In this document: piece after piece, positions 37,050 to 49,078 of the stretch
How the letters are laid out: every line of letters begins with the position of its first letter
Position numbering within the stretch: the stretch's first letter is position 1
From: Cytobacillus firmus
GTDB lineage: Bacteria; Bacillota; Bacilli; Bacillales; Cytobacillaceae
Length of the DNA stretch: 60,000 nucleotides
Direction of reading: 5' to 3'
NCBI RefSeq assembly: GCF_023612095.1
Contig: NZ_CP086235.1
Location: 82,501-142,500 of the forward strand
Notes under the pieces: generated by a model
The model's input: only the letters and a program-made list of their open reading frames with translations
What the model was told of the DNA's origin: nothing
The model's database searches: none
Position numbers and translations under genes: made by a program

Positions 37050-37424
37050 TTATTTTACAAGTGCTACTACTTCAATTTCCACCAGGGCATCCTTTGGCAG
37101 GCGTGCCACTTCCACACAGGAGCGTGCAGGCTTATGGGTGCTGAAGTATTCTCCATACACTTCATTGATGGCTCCAAATTCGTTCATGTCCTTTATAAAC
37201 ACCGTTGCTTTTACCACGGTATTTAATGACGCGCCAGCTTCTTCAAGCACGGCCTGAAGGTTTTTAAATACCTGATGCGTCTGTTCTTTTACATCCCCAT
37301 CTACCATAACACCCTCTGCTGTGAGCGGAATTTGCCCTGAGCTGTAGAACAGGTTATTTACAGTGATCCCCTGAGAATAGGGTCCTATTGCTGCCGGTGC
37401 CTGATTCGTCTGAATGACTTTCAT
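37050..37424 (-). CDS. ridA: RidA-family 2-iminobutanoate/2-iminopropanoate deaminase (YabJ)
   Basis: 124-residue YjgF/RidA trimer subunit that hydrolyses reactive enamine/imine intermediates of PLP enzymes. Motifs: [21 protein letters not shown] (13-33, split by loop) and the arginine in [24 protein letters not shown] at 37424 follows AGGGGAG. It is 23 nt downstream of purR, and in B. subtilis the pair purR-yabJ is co-transcribed, with YabJ needed for proper PurR control. Confidence 0.96.
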   Translation of the reverse strand: MKVIQTNQAPAAIGPYSQGITVNNLFYSSGQIPLTAEGVMVDGDVKEQTHQVFKNLQAVLEEAGASLNTVVKATVFIKDMNEFGAINEVYGEYFSTHKPARSCVEVARLPKDALVEIEVVALVK

Positions 37425-37447
37425 GAATTCTCCCCTAAAAAATATGA

Positions 37448-38266
37448 TTATTTTTTAAAATAGTTACCTTCACTTACATTGATTTTCTTTTCCCTCACAT
37501 CAACATCGGATAGACGCACAAGAGAAAGGTACTCATCAACCAGCCGTTCTTCTGCTTTTTCTGCCTCGACCAGGACAGCAATGCCTGCAAGGTTTGCTTT
37601 GAATTCTTCCAGCATGCTGACCATGCCATTAACCGTTCCGCCAGCTTTCATAAAATCGTCAATGATCAAGACATTGGAACCCTCTGCCAGGCTTCTTTTC
37701 GAAAGGACCATGGTTTGAATCCTCTTGGCCGAGCCTGACACATAGTTAATGCTTACAGTGGATCCTTCTGTCACCTTGCTGTCCCGTCTTACGATGACAA
37801 CGGGCACATTGAGGTAATTTGCGGCAGCATAAGCAAGCGGAATCCCTTTTGTAGCTACCGTCATGACCACATCAACGGGCTTATCCGCAAAGGCTGAGGC
37901 AAAAATCCTGCCTGCACGCTGGACAATTAAAGGATCTCCGAGAATGTCAGTCATATAAAGATAACCTCCGGGAAGAAGCCTTTCGGGGCTTGCAATTAAG
38001 CTGCAAAGCTCGTCCATAAATGGCCGGGCTTCATCATCAGTTACTTTAACATGGAACTTGACGCCGCCTGCAGCTCCGGAAACGGTCTGCAGCGTGCCTA
38101 TTCCTCTTTGCTCAAATGTTTCTTTGATGATGGCGAGATCTTCACTGATCGAAGACTTGGCAGAACCATACCTTTCTGAAAAGAAAGTTAAGGATACCAG
38201 CTGACGCGGATGGTTCAATAAATAATTGGTCATATCTATCAACCGTTCGCTTCTGCGAAATTTCAT
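37448..38266 (-). CDS. purR: Purine operon repressor PurR
   Basis: 272 residues: an N-terminal winged helix (about 1-74; [19 protein letters not shown]) and a type I phosphoribosyltransferase-like domain with the PRPP motif [13 protein letters not shown]. Binds PurBoxes and is released by PRPP, the product of prs in this window. ATG follows GGGGGTTCC. Operon with ridA; ispE ends 59 nt upstream. Confidence 0.97.
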   Translation of the reverse strand: MKFRRSERLIDMTNYLLNHPRQLVSLTFFSERYGSAKSSISEDLAIIKETFEQRGIGTLQTVSGAAGGVKFHVKVTDDEARPFMDELCSLIASPERLLPGGYLYMTDILGDPLIVQRAGRIFASAFADKPVDVVMTVATKGIPLAYAAANYLNVPVVIVRRDSKVTEGSTVSINYVSGSAKRIQTMVLSKRSLAEGSNVLIIDDFMKAGGTVNGMVSMLEEFKANLAGIAVLVEAEKAEERLVDEYLSLVRLSDVDVREKKINVSEGNYFKK

Positions 38267-38325
38267 TGTGGAACCCCCATTTAAATCCGAATATTTTAAC
38301 GATAATATACCACTAATATACGGAT

Positions 38326-39195
38326 TTAATCAAGCTTATGTCTTTCTCCAAGCATTCTGACCGCAAAAACCTGGTCGCAAAAACCTCGAAGGCCATTATA
38401 AATCCGATGCATCCTTGAGTCATGATGCACAAGCCCAAACACCGTAGGGCCGCTGCCGCTCATCAGGACAGCATCCGCACCAAATCGTTTCATCTGGTCT
38501 TTTATTTGCAGGACCTCGGGGTGCATATTCAGTGTGACATCCTCGAGAACATTCCCCATGTTCCGGCATACGTCACCATAGCTGCCCGAATTGATTGCTT
38601 CGATCATTCCTTCAGTATTGGGATGCTGCACCTGCTCTACATCGAGTCTCCTGTATACATCCGCTGTCGATACGCCGATGAACGGCTTAGCAAGTATGAC
38701 CCAGCAGGTTGGAGGAGCAGGAAGCTCCTGAATTCTCTCTCCTCTTCCTGTAGCTAATGCAGTGCCTCCGTATACACAAAAAGAAACATCAGAACCGATT
38801 TCCGTCCCTATTTCAGCAAGTTCATCCAATGAAAGCCCCAGACCCCACAGCTTGTTAAGACCTCGGAGGGCCGCAGCTGCATCACTGCTGCCGCCGGCAA
38901 GGCCAGCCGCAACCGGAATCATTTTTTCTATTGTAATGGACACACCTTTTTTTACTTGAAACCGTTCTTTAAGAAGGTGCGCAGCCTGATATGCCAGATT
39001 TCGCTGATCATCCGGAACAAAACGGTTATGAGAGATAATCCTGATCTCATCTTTATCTAAAAGTGTTAATTCCAGGCGGTCTGCCAAATCAATCGTTGTC
39101 ATTATCATTTCCACTTCATGATAGCCATCTTCCCTTTTATGTAAAACATCTAATGACAAATTGATTTTAGCAGGCGCCTTAACCATGACCTTCAA
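38326..39195 (-). CDS. ispE: 4-diphosphocytidyl-2-C-methyl-D-erythritol kinase
   Basis: GHMP kinase of the MEP isoprenoid pathway. 289 residues: [25 protein letters not shown] at the N terminus (split substrate and ATP regions) and the glycine-rich [15 protein letters not shown]. The start is uncertain: GTG 39204, ATG 39198 and TTG 39195 are in frame. TTG is given because AGGTGG lies five bases upstream and the protein then has exactly the B. subtilis length; GTG 39204 with AAAGGA is the main alternative. Confidence 0.94.
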   Translation of the reverse strand: MKVMVKAPAKINLSLDVLHKREDGYHEVEMIMTTIDLADRLELTLLDKDEIRIISHNRFVPDDQRNLAYQAAHLLKERFQVKKGVSITIEKMIPVAAGLAGGSSDAAAALRGLNKLWGLGLSLDELAEIGTEIGSDVSFCVYGGTALATGRGERIQELPAPPTCWVILAKPFIGVSTADVYRRLDVEQVQHPNTEGMIEAINSGSYGDVCRNMGNVLEDVTLNMHPEVLQIKDQMKRFGADAVLMSGSGPTVFGLVHHDSRMHRIYNGLRGFCDQVFAVRMLGERHKLD

Positions 39196-39204
39196 CATTT
39201 CCAC

Positions 39205-39437
39205 CTACTTCTTTCCTTTGAATCGGACTCCTGTCCAGCTCCACAAGCGAAGTGCTTTGCCCTGCCGGTTCGTTTCGAAGGGAAAGCCATACCTTCATAC
39301 AGTATTGACTTTATTTTACCCGGCAATAAGCGGCGGCTTAAAGCTTTTCTCATAGAGCGTCTCCATTTTTTGTCCTATTTTACCACAAAATAAACATAAA
39401 AGCTCAGGTGTCTTGGAATATAGAGGTTATGGCTGTT
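39205..39437. other. Intergenic region upstream of ispE with a decayed repeat
   Basis: Contains CTGTCCAGCTCCACAAGCG, which resembles the right end of family A read on the minus strand (CTGTCTAGCTCCAGCGCC), but no full copy. No gene or clear promoter was found; the ispE promoter must be here or transcription enters from sspF. Confidence 0.4.
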
Positions 39438-39472
39438 AGAAAGAAGAAATGCCGAGGCATAAGCCTCGGCAG
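39438..39472 (-). terminator. Terminator of sspF
   Basis: Minus strand TGCCGAGGC-TTAT-GCCTCGGCA then TTTCTTCTTT. Confidence 0.88.
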
Positions 39473-39513
39473 ACGCAGTGCATATTAATGCTTAAACATA
39501 TTCTGTGCGAATG

Positions 39514-39690
39514 CTATTTGTTAAGAAGGTTCTGCTGTGCGATTTCGATGGCCCGCTTAACCATATTGCCGGCATCCTTCGCCCGGATGCCGCCCCAGCC
39601 TTCCTTTTGGACCACATCATAAAAGCCAAGCTCTTTCGCAATTTCTTCTTTTAATCCATCTGACATAACCCCGCGTCTTCTGGCCAACAT
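39514..39690 (-). CDS. sspF: Small acid-soluble spore protein SspF (alpha/beta-type relative)
   Basis: 58 residues: [20 protein letters not shown] followed by [30 protein letters not shown], the conserved DNA-binding core of this SASP class. Coats spore DNA. ATG at 39690 has AAAGGGG 6-7 nt upstream; the six-codon upstream extension is not used. Monocistronic, with a SigG promoter upstream and its own terminator. Confidence 0.94.
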   Translation of the reverse strand: MLARRRGVMSDGLKEEIAKELGFYDVVQKEGWGGIRAKDAGNMVKRAIEIAQQNLLNK

Positions 39691-39719
39691 TAACATCCCC
39701 TTTCGCACTGCGGTATGTA

Positions 39720-39750
39720 TAGTATGTGAAAGGGTCCTGCTATTTTATGA
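39720..39750 (-). promoter_or_regulatory. SigG promoter of sspF
   Basis: Minus strand TCATA - 19 nt - CATACTA; the -10 is an exact SigG match, 30 nt before the start codon. Confidence 0.7.
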
Positions 39751-39759
39751 AAAAAGGGC

Positions 39760-39793
39760 AAACAAAAAGCAGTAAACAATTTGTTCACCGCCC
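39760..39793 (-). terminator. Terminator of veg
   Basis: Minus strand GCGGTGAACAA/TTGTTTACTGC (two G-U pairs) then TTTTTGTTT, 19 nt past the veg stop. Confidence 0.8.
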
Positions 39794-39809
39794 GCTGTCA
39801 TATATATTA

Positions 39810-40073
39810 TTAGCTTAAAGCAACCTGTCCTGATGTATCTTCATAGAATGTAATTTGAACCGTTTCTGTTAAAACATCCGCATAGCTGTAAGATACCCGT
39901 TCAAATGCATTTTCATCCTGATCTAACTCAATCACAAATACTGAAGGATACGTTTCGGCCAGAACTCCTGAGCGTTCAATGGTCTTTCTGCGCCCGCCAT
40001 TTGCTTTTAGCAGGAGCCTTTTCCCAAGATTTGAATCAAGAGCTTTTTTAATATCTGATAATGTTTTTGCCAT
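39810..40073 (-). CDS. veg: Veg protein
   Basis: 87 residues, highly conserved in Bacilli ([46 protein letters not shown]). In B. subtilis Veg promotes biofilm matrix expression by antagonising SinR; the molecular activity is not settled. ATG at 40073 has GAGGTGG upstream; three codons before it are not used. It has one of the strongest-looking promoters in the window. Confidence 0.95.
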   Translation of the reverse strand: MAKTLSDIKKALDSNLGKRLLLKANGGRRKTIERSGVLAETYPSVFVIELDQDENAFERVSYSYADVLTETVQITFYEDTSGQVALS

Positions 40074-40094
40074 TCGGTCCACCTCACTATGTTA

Positions 40095-40123
40095 AGTATA
40101 TCACACTGACACAATACTGTCAA
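40095..40123 (-). promoter_or_regulatory. Strong SigA promoter of veg
   Basis: Minus strand TTGACA - 17 nt - TATACT, 22 nt before the start; the orthologous B. subtilis Pveg is a standard strong promoter. The AT-rich 40124-40341 upstream shows no gene. Confidence 0.92.
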
Positions 40124-40341
40124 ACAAAAATATAAATTATAACAGTGTTTAAATTTAAATGTCAATATGTTTTGTTCTACTTTTTCTTCTAATTTTCAAC
40201 AATTTTAGGATTACCTTAATTGGAAAAGATTATGTATCGTTTTTATAAAGCTTATAAGCTTGCCGTTCATTACCTGGGAAATAGACGAATACCCACGCGA
40301 AATTTATCGAAAAATGCTAAATAACTTATTAGAAATAACAT

Positions 40342-40377
40342 AAAAAAACAAGCCGTATAAAAGAAAAACGGCCTGCA
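40342..40377 (-). terminator. Terminator of yabG
   Basis: Minus strand GCAGGCCGT ... ACGGCTTG followed by TTTTTTT. Confidence 0.85.
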
Positions 40378-40379
40378 CA

Positions 40380-41264
40380 TTAAGATTCATTTAATTCATC
40401 GTCATTGTAAGGCATTCCTGTTCTCAGTACTCCCCGGGTTTCAATTCCTCCAAGTCCCTTTTCACCTGTCAGTGTATTTCTTAAGATATCCCATAAATTG
40501 ATTCTTTCCATAAATGGTGTAAGGCTGACTTTCGCCACAATGTATACAGGGTCAAGGGCATGAATATTCACTCTGGAAGGAGAACTGGCAAAATTGGCTC
40601 CAGCATGGATCAGTGATTCGAAATGTGACTGACATGCTCCGGCAAAAATGACAAGCTGATCAAGATGCGGTACTTTTTTGCGTGCTTCCCTTACCGCCTG
40701 CACAAATTCCCTGGAGTGCCTGTAAGCATTGATATCGGATTTTTTCCCCTTTGCCTTTGAATATGCATCATGGCCTGTTACAACGAGGATATCCGGCCTG
40801 TAATGATCGATGAGCTGTCCGATTTTCATCGGCATTTCCTTTTCGCTGCAATGGATCCCTGTTACAGGAATACCTATTTTTTCATACACACTCAGGCATT
40901 TTTTTAAATAAGAAGGATCACCATCCAGGTGAAGAACCCTGCCTGGTATCTGAAAATAGTTAAGCGTCTTGCTGTAGCCGTCTGTCACTTCATACTCCTG
41001 CTTCTCCCTCAAGAGAGCCACATCCTGCCTGAATAGCTGGAAGGACTGTTCTTCAAGAGATCTGAACTCCTGTTCGAACTTCATCCGCTGCGCCTGGTTG
41101 ATGACGATTAAATCCTCACAGGGAGCATCCGCAACAAGACGGATATCCTCTCCGAATAATATGGCAACTTTTTTTCCGCCCTGTTCTCTAATATCAATCA
41201 CGCGGAATAGAATATCACAATGATACGAAATTCTTCCGACGATATCCATCGTATTTATAGTCAA
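40380..41264 (-). CDS. yabG: Sporulation-specific protease YabG
   Basis: 294-residue peptidase U57 family member that processes spore coat proteins such as SpoIVA and SafA. Conserved segments: LHLDGDPSYLKKCL, GIPVTGIH, PDILVVTGHDAYSK, NAYRHSREFV, IFAGACQSHFESLI (candidate catalytic Cys and His). The start is TTG at 41264 rather than GTG 41273: GGAG is 8 nt before the TTG and the length to the conserved RISYH then matches B. subtilis exactly. Monocistronic with a SigK-like promoter. Confidence 0.94.
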   Translation of the reverse strand: MTINTMDIVGRISYHCDILFRVIDIREQGGKKVAILFGEDIRLVADAPCEDLIVINQAQRMKFEQEFRSLEEQSFQLFRQDVALLREKQEYEVTDGYSKTLNYFQIPGRVLHLDGDPSYLKKCLSVYEKIGIPVTGIHCSEKEMPMKIGQLIDHYRPDILVVTGHDAYSKAKGKKSDINAYRHSREFVQAVREARKKVPHLDQLVIFAGACQSHFESLIHAGANFASSPSRVNIHALDPVYIVAKVSLTPFMERINLWDILRNTLTGEKGLGGIETRGVLRTGMPYNDDELNES

Positions 41265-41339
41265 TGTCGTCACTCCAATTTCCCGAGGGTAAACACGGTC
41301 TGCATCTAATCTCTTGTTTGTGATTTGTTATTTATGTCA

Positions 41340-41368
41340 TAAATTATGCATTTGACTATGAACATGTG
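41340..41368 (-). promoter_or_regulatory. Candidate SigK promoter of yabG
   Basis: Minus strand CAC - about 16-17 nt - CATAATTTA, matching SigK (AC ... CATANNNTA). B. subtilis yabG is SigK-dependent. Confidence 0.6.
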
Positions 41369-41404
41369 CGTAGAAATGACGGATGGTTGATAGACGTTTG
41401 GGCG

Positions 41405-41440
41405 AAAAAAAAGCCCGCTGTATAGTCAGCAGGCTTGGTC
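41405..41440 (-). terminator. Terminator of the rnmV-rsmA operon
   Basis: Minus strand AAGCCTGCTG-ACTATA-CAGCGGGCTT followed by TTTTTT. Confidence 0.9.
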
Positions 41441-41442
41441 TT

Positions 41443-42874
<1,432 letters not shown>

Positions 42875-42884
42875 GGTTCCTCCT

Positions 42885-43150
42885 AAGAAAAGCGCAAGCG
42901 CCTTGCCCACCCCCGACAAGCACAAGACGAGCCTCACGGAAAGGCGTTCTTTGCCTTTTTGGGAGGATTGCCCGAAAGGTGGAGGCGACTGCCCAGGGAC
43001 GACAGGCATAAGACGGTTCCTGTAAGAAGGCGTTTTTCCTTCTGAAAGGAAACGGCTTATGACCCCGAGTCCCTAGGAGCCGAAACAAGACAAGCTTGTG
43101 ACCTCGAGGGGGTAGGCGCTGGAGCTAGACAGTTATCGATGTTCAAAAAA
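42885..43150 (-). repeat. Repeat family A, long form (A4), upstream of rnmV
   Basis: About 265 bp from AAGAAAAGCGCAAGCGCC to GGCGCTGGAGCTAGACAG. It holds two related modules: one like A2 (GACAAGCACAAGACGAGCC, AAAGGCGTTCTTTGCCTTTTT) and a second (GACGACAGGCATAAGACGG, CGTTTTTCCTTCTGAAAGG). About 98% identical to A5 8 kb away. Its terminal TTTTCTT fuses to the rnmV Shine-Dalgarno. Confidence 0.92.
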
Positions 43151-43313
43151 ATTCCGTAAAAAAAATATAAAAAATTGAAAAAAACTTGAAACATTTCTGT
43201 AATGTAATTCGTCTAAATAGATGTAAGAAGAATATATTTATAAAGAATAGTTCTTATTATATATGAACCAGCTTAAAAATGAAAAATGTTATCCATTAAC
43301 CTTCTCTGCAATG

Positions 43314-43347
43314 AAATAAAAAATGCAGGGGAAGCCCCTGCATCACA
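43314..43347 (-). terminator. Terminator of yabE
   Basis: Minus strand ATGCAGGGG-CTT-CCCCTGCAT followed by TTTTTATTTC. Confidence 0.92.
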
Positions 43348-43351
43348 AAAT

Positions 43352-44557
43352 TTAATTCAGTATCTTAATTTTTACCGTTTTTCTTCCCCACTTGTATGCT
43401 TCTGATTTGGAGGAGAAGAATACATCGATTTTGTTTCCTTTAATCGCGCCGCCTGTATCAGCTGCAACGGCATAGCCATAGCCTTCCACATAGACCTTCG
43501 TTCCAAGGGGAATGACACTTGGATCAACCGCTATGACCTTAGCACCCGGATTGGCACGCAGGTCCAAACCGGTAGCCGTTTTGCCTGAGCATCCGCTGCA
43601 ATTAGCCGTATAGGCAGTTGACGATACATATATTTCTTTACCGCTTGCCTTGCTGCTTGTTCCGCGGGAAACGACTTGTGTTGCTGCAGCCACCTTTGTT
43701 CCGACAGCAACGACTTTATCCTGCTTTTCCTTCACTTGCTTTTCACTGATCAGCTTTCTGGAAATTTCTTTGCCATTCTCCAGGACGACTTCAAACTCTT
43801 TCGCTTTAAGGCCTTTTTTTCCAGCATTCATTACTTTTTCAGTTCCCTTAGTCAAGCTGTTATCCTTCTTTGTTACAACTGCGAAATTAATTGGTTCTTC
43901 CACTACATCGGTGACTTTTTCAACTCGAATGACTTTTATTTTGTCATTGGCTTTGACTGTCTCTTCCAACTTTGGTTCAACGCGGTCTAAATCATTAATC
44001 TTGATTCCCTGCTGTGATAAAAAGTCAGCGACCGTAGTCGAAGTTGACCAAACCTGCTTCTCTTTGCCGCCATTATTAAGCGTTAAAGCGAATGCTTTCT
44101 CTACTTGAATTTCCAGGTTGTTTTTAACTGTATCCTCTGGCTTTGGCTGAACCTTATCATGTTCAGTCAGCGTAATATTCTGTTCTTTTAAAACGTCCCC
44201 GACTGTCTTTGCAGCCGTCCAAATCGTTTTCTTCTCGTTATCTGTTACAACTTTCACCTGTTTAGCCGGTTCATAGACAATTTCTGTATTGTCCTTAACC
44301 TCTGTGTTTACCGAGGGAAACACATAATCTTCTGAGCGGAGTGAAATATCTAGATCATCGAATATATCTTGAATCGTTGTTGCATGCGTTTTGATGACTT
44401 TCTCTTGGCCGTCTATCGTCAGTGCTACTGTTTTCTTTGTTGTTTCATATGCAATGAAACCGCAGGCAGCAGCAAAAACTACTAAACTAGCAGAAAAAAT
44501 GGCCAATTTCTTTTTACTCAAAGACTTGGATAACAGGTTTTTCATGTTTTGAATCAC
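43352..44557 (-). CDS. yabE: Secreted cell-wall hydrolase of the YabE/Rpf-like type (DUF348 x3, G5, 3D)
   Basis: About 401 residues: basic start, one N-terminal membrane/signal segment (KKLAIFSASLVVFAAACGFIAY), three DUF348 repeats (each with a T-x-T-V-x-D-x-L pattern such as AKTVGDVLKEQNI), a G5 domain, and a C-terminal 3D domain with catalytic-type aspartates (AVDPSVIPLG, AADTGGAIKGNKIDVFF). Probably a lytic transglycosylase-like peptidoglycan enzyme. Start GTG at 44557 has AAGGAGG 11 nt upstream; ATG 12 nt further on is an alternative. Its promoter is consensus. Confidence 0.9.
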   Translation of the reverse strand: MIQNMKNLLSKSLSKKKLAIFSASLVVFAAACGFIAYETTKKTVALTIDGQEKVIKTHATTIQDIFDDLDISLRSEDYVFPSVNTEVKDNTEIVYEPAKQVKVVTDNEKKTIWTAAKTVGDVLKEQNITLTEHDKVQPKPEDTVKNNLEIQVEKAFALTLNNGGKEKQVWSTSTTVADFLSQQGIKINDLDRVEPKLEETVKANDKIKVIRVEKVTDVVEEPINFAVVTKKDNSLTKGTEKVMNAGKKGLKAKEFEVVLENGKEISRKLISEKQVKEKQDKVVAVGTKVAAATQVVSRGTSSKASGKEIYVSSTAYTANCSGCSGKTATGLDLRANPGAKVIAVDPSVIPLGTKVYVEGYGYAVAADTGGAIKGNKIDVFFSSKSEAYKWGRKTVKIKILN

Positions 44558-44588
44558 GATGAAAAACGCCTCCTTTTCTCTCGGAGTG

Positions 44589-44617
44589 ATTATATAGAGT
44601 ATCTCGCCGACTGTCAA
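44589..44617 (-). promoter_or_regulatory. Consensus SigA promoter of yabE
   Basis: Minus strand TTGACA - 17 nt - TATAAT, 32 nt upstream of the GTG start. Confidence 0.9.
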
Positions 44618-44626
44618 CTCTTTCAA

Positions 44627-45170
44627 TTTTCCAGCTTCCGAAAGGCTGGAAGAATGCAGGCATTGGGCTTTTTTGCCTGGATTCTTAGAACTGTACTCTA
44701 TCTCTATGTATGAATGATAGTTCCCTTCTATGCATGCCTTCTTGCAAATGCTCTGTTTTTGGTCATGCTTGCCTTGGATTTATACTTTTCCACATCCAGG
44801 TGAAAAATCCTTCTTTTTTGGTTTTAGGAATTTTTCACGCATTTGGAAATCCTTTATATTCCGCTGACCAGACGCTCAGCAATCGGGAGCGATTTAAAAA
44901 AGTTTCCTCAAGACTTCAGGTTTCCTGCCCTCCATCTGTCACATCCCGACCAGCAGAAAACGCCCTCCGCTCGATCAGCAGGCGTGCATTACAGCACCTT
45001 TTTTCAAGTAATTGGCAAACACTTCCGTAAACATATTTCCTATTATGCAAAAAAACCGGATGAAAGGAAAGAGAGACTTATCGACATGGTTATCCTATGA
45101 GAAGGAGGAGACATGTAGAACTTTTTAGAATCAGAAAAGATTTGGACAAGCTCCTACAGGCTTCGACAAA
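44627..45170. other. Long intergenic stretch between yabE and tatD without a recognisable gene
   Basis: About 540 bp. Open frames on the plus strand (for example 44710-45030) have no start signals or recognisable domains. Contains a perfectly good AGAAGGAGGAGAC Shine-Dalgarno at about 45101-45113 that is followed by ATG TAG, so any ORF there is dead. In B. subtilis tatD and yabE are closer together; this extra DNA is unexplained. Confidence 0.5.
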
Positions 45171-45178
45171 ATGAGCTA

Positions 45179-45946
45179 TCAGTTTATGCCGAATAATTTT
45201 TTTGCATTTTCTGTGGTTGCCTGTGCAACTTCTTCTGTTGAAAGTCCTTTTATTTCTGCAATCTGCTCTGCCACCAATTTGACATAGCTGGGCTCATTCC
45301 GTTTTCCTCTGTGCGGATGAGGGGTCAAATATGGGCAGTCTGTTTCAATCAACAGCTTTTCAAGCGGAATAACATCGGCTACTTCCTTTGGTTTTTTCGC
45401 ATTTTTGAAGGTCACTGGACCGCCAAGGGAAATGTAGAAGTTCATATCCACACACTCTTGGGCAATTTCCGGGCTGCCGCTGAAGCAATGCATGATTCCG
45501 CCCACTTCTCCCGCTCCTTCTTCCTTGAGGATCTCGACTATATCGGCTGTAGCATCACGGTTATGGATGACGATGGGAAGCTTGACTTTCTTCGCAAGAC
45601 GGATCTGCTTTCGAAAGACTTCCTTCTGAATATCCTTCGGGGACTTGTCCCAATAATAATCCAGGCCCATCTCTCCCAGTGCCACCACTTTAGGATGGCT
45701 GGAAAGCTCTTCAATCCAGACCAAATCTTCCTCTGTCATATCAATGGCATCGACTGGATGCCATCCCACACTGGCATAGATGAAATCGTATTTCTCAGTC
45801 AGCTCCATTGCTTTTTCAATGGTTGGACGGTCAAACCCGACGACCACAATGTTGGAAATTCCTTCACTAAGGGCCCGGTCAATCACCTCTTGTAAATCTT
45901 CGCTATATTGTTCGGCATTAAGATGTGCGTGTGTGTCGAAAAACAT
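45179..45946 (-). CDS. tatD: TatD-family metal-dependent deoxyribonuclease
   Basis: 255 residues: amidohydrolase fold with metal ligands in FDTHAHLNAEQY (3-14), a GEMGLDYYWD glutamate, PIVIHNRDA, GIMHCFSGSPE and ETDCPYLTPHPHRGKRNEP. Family members are 3'-5' exonucleases and/or D-aminoacyl-peptide processing factors. ATG at 45946 has AAAGGAG with TTTTTTG spacer; TTG immediately before it is in frame. It follows metG. Confidence 0.95.
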   Translation of the reverse strand: MFFDTHAHLNAEQYSEDLQEVIDRALSEGISNIVVVGFDRPTIEKAMELTEKYDFIYASVGWHPVDAIDMTEEDLVWIEELSSHPKVVALGEMGLDYYWDKSPKDIQKEVFRKQIRLAKKVKLPIVIHNRDATADIVEILKEEGAGEVGGIMHCFSGSPEIAQECVDMNFYISLGGPVTFKNAKKPKEVADVIPLEKLLIETDCPYLTPHPHRGKRNEPSYVKLVAEQIAEIKGLSTEEVAQATTENAKKLFGIN

Positions 45947-46083
45947 CAAAAAACTCCTTTTCCTTCATATTATTTTTCTATTACTATTATGTCAGTGATG
46001 TAACAAAATAACTTTACTGTCAAAATGGTTCCAATTATATAAAATCGCCAGAAATTACTTTCCAAGAATAATTTTTTCCAAAA

Positions 46084-46135
46084 ATAAAAAACATAGAAAT
46101 GCTTACGGTATACGCTTAACACTTCTATGTTTTTA
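46084..46135. terminator. Terminator of metG (bidirectional appearance)
   Basis: AAAAACATAGAA ... TTCTATGTTTTT stem with an inner helix, flanked by A/T runs, 26 nt past the metG stop. Confidence 0.85.
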
Positions 46136-46160
46136 TGTTTAACAGGAAAAATAAATAATA

Positions 46161-48197
<2,037 letters not shown>

Positions 48198-48218
48198 CTA
48201 TGTCTCATAATGGATACT

Positions 48219-48244
48219 AAAAAATCCCGCCCCTTTTGGACGAG
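48219..48244 (-). terminator. Terminator-like hairpin in the metG leader
   Basis: Minus strand CTCGTCC-AAAAG-GGGCGGG (two G-U pairs) followed by ATTTTTT, about 90 nt before the metG start. No upstream minus-strand gene needs a terminator here because rsmI ends at its own at 49046-49078; so it may be an attenuator. Further upstream AAGAGGTTAT/ATAACTTCTT (about 48300-48330) forms a 10-bp stem. No T-box core sequence was found. Confidence 0.6.
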
Positions 48245-48486
48245 AGTATTAATCAAAAAATCGTGCCGTTATTGGGCCTGCTATATCAATATTTTACAAG
48301 AAGTTATATCGTCAGCATAACCTCTTATACCATCAAAATATACCTAAAAACTTGAAATTGTGCAACCAATAGGCAGAAAGGATTGGCAGTATTTTTCTTA
48401 AATAAATTTTTTTATGTTTCTATCCCTAAAAACGGAAACTGCCTTTCGAATATTATTATCGTAATAGCATGGGTTTTTGTAGAATT

Positions 48487-48502
48487 TTGTCGAAATGTCG
48501 AA
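48487..48502. promoter_or_regulatory. Second tandem 0A-box pair upstream of abrB
   Basis: TTGTCGAA and TGTCGAA separated by one base, both exact to the Spo0A core TGNCGAA, about 190 bp upstream of the operator pair in the abrB leader. A palindrome ATATGGAA...TTCCATAT follows at about 48519-48545. No gene is seen that this would serve other than abrB or metG. Confidence 0.6.
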
Positions 48503-48637
48503 AAGAGTCATATCCTTAAAATATGGAAGCTCATTTCCATATTTTCGTTTAAAATGGCATTTATTTCGAAAATCGTAGTTATACCAACACTTCATCGAGT
48601 TTCCTAAAATTTTCTATTCCATTCCAAAATAAAGTAA

Positions 48638-48666
48638 TTGACGTATATGGGAATGGCTGGTATTAT
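48638..48666 (+). promoter_or_regulatory. abrB SigA promoter
   Basis: TTGACG - 17 nt - TATTAT; expected start near 48673. Confidence 0.85.
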
Positions 48667-48682
48667 AAATGTAACAAAGATT

Positions 48683-48700
48683 TTGTCGAATAATGACGAA
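48683..48700 (+). promoter_or_regulatory. abrB operator: two 0A boxes downstream of the start site
   Basis: TTGTCGAA and ATGACGAA in tandem, 17 bp after the -10, same arrangement as B. subtilis abrB where Spo0A~P represses. Confidence 0.9.
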
Positions 48701-48752
48701 ACTATATAGATAGAGAAAAATATTTTTGGAGATTTGAGAGGAGAATTTTATT

Positions 48753-49037
48753 ATGAAATCTACAGGTATTGTTCGTAAAGTTGATGAGCTTGGCCGCGTA
48801 GTAATCCCTATTGAACTAAGACGCACACTTGGAATCGCTGAAAAGGATGCTTTGGAAATCTACGTAGATGACGAAAGAATCATCCTTAAAAAGTACAAGC
48901 CAAACATGACTTGCCACGTTACCGGGGAAGTATCTGATGATAATATCACACTTGCTAACGGCAAACTAATCTTAAGCCGTGACGGTGCAGAGCAGCTGTT
49001 AAAAGAAATTCAAAACACTTTTGAAACTGTTAAATAA
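48753..49037 (+). CDS. abrB: Transition-state regulator AbrB
   Basis: 94 residues. DNA-binding swapped-hairpin domain (1-53, MKSTGIVRKVDELGRVVIPI and RRTLGIAEKDALEIYVDD) with Cys54, then the C-terminal tetramerisation domain. Global repressor of stationary-phase and sporulation genes including spoVG in this window. It is one of the few plus-strand protein genes, transcribed divergently from metG and convergently towards rsmI. GAGAGGAG lies 9 nt before the ATG. Spo0A boxes control it. Confidence 0.98.
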   Translation: MKSTGIVRKVDELGRVVIPIELRRTLGIAEKDALEIYVDDERIILKKYKPNMTCHVTGEVSDDNITLANGKLILSRDGAEQLLKEIQNTFETVK

Positions 49038-49045
49038 TAATGTAC

Positions 49046-49078
49046 AAAAGCTTCTCACTTGTGTGAGAAGCTTTTTTT
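49046..49078. terminator. Bidirectional terminator between abrB and rsmI
   Basis: AAAAGCTTCTCAC-TTGT-GTGAGAAGCTTTTTTT; A and T runs on both sides, and the rsmI stop codon lies inside it. Confidence 0.95.

Noticed and set aside
44710..45030. 106-codon plus-strand frame
   Set aside because: Poor composition, no ribosome-binding site, no recognisable domain.
44558..45178. c-di-AMP (ydaO) riboswitch upstream of the cell-wall hydrolase yabE
   Set aside because: The mapped-looking promoter is only about 30 nt from the start and no conserved riboswitch core was seen upstream.
48383..48607. Small frames on both strands upstream of abrB
   Set aside because: AT-rich, no start signals, overlapping 0A boxes and palindromes.
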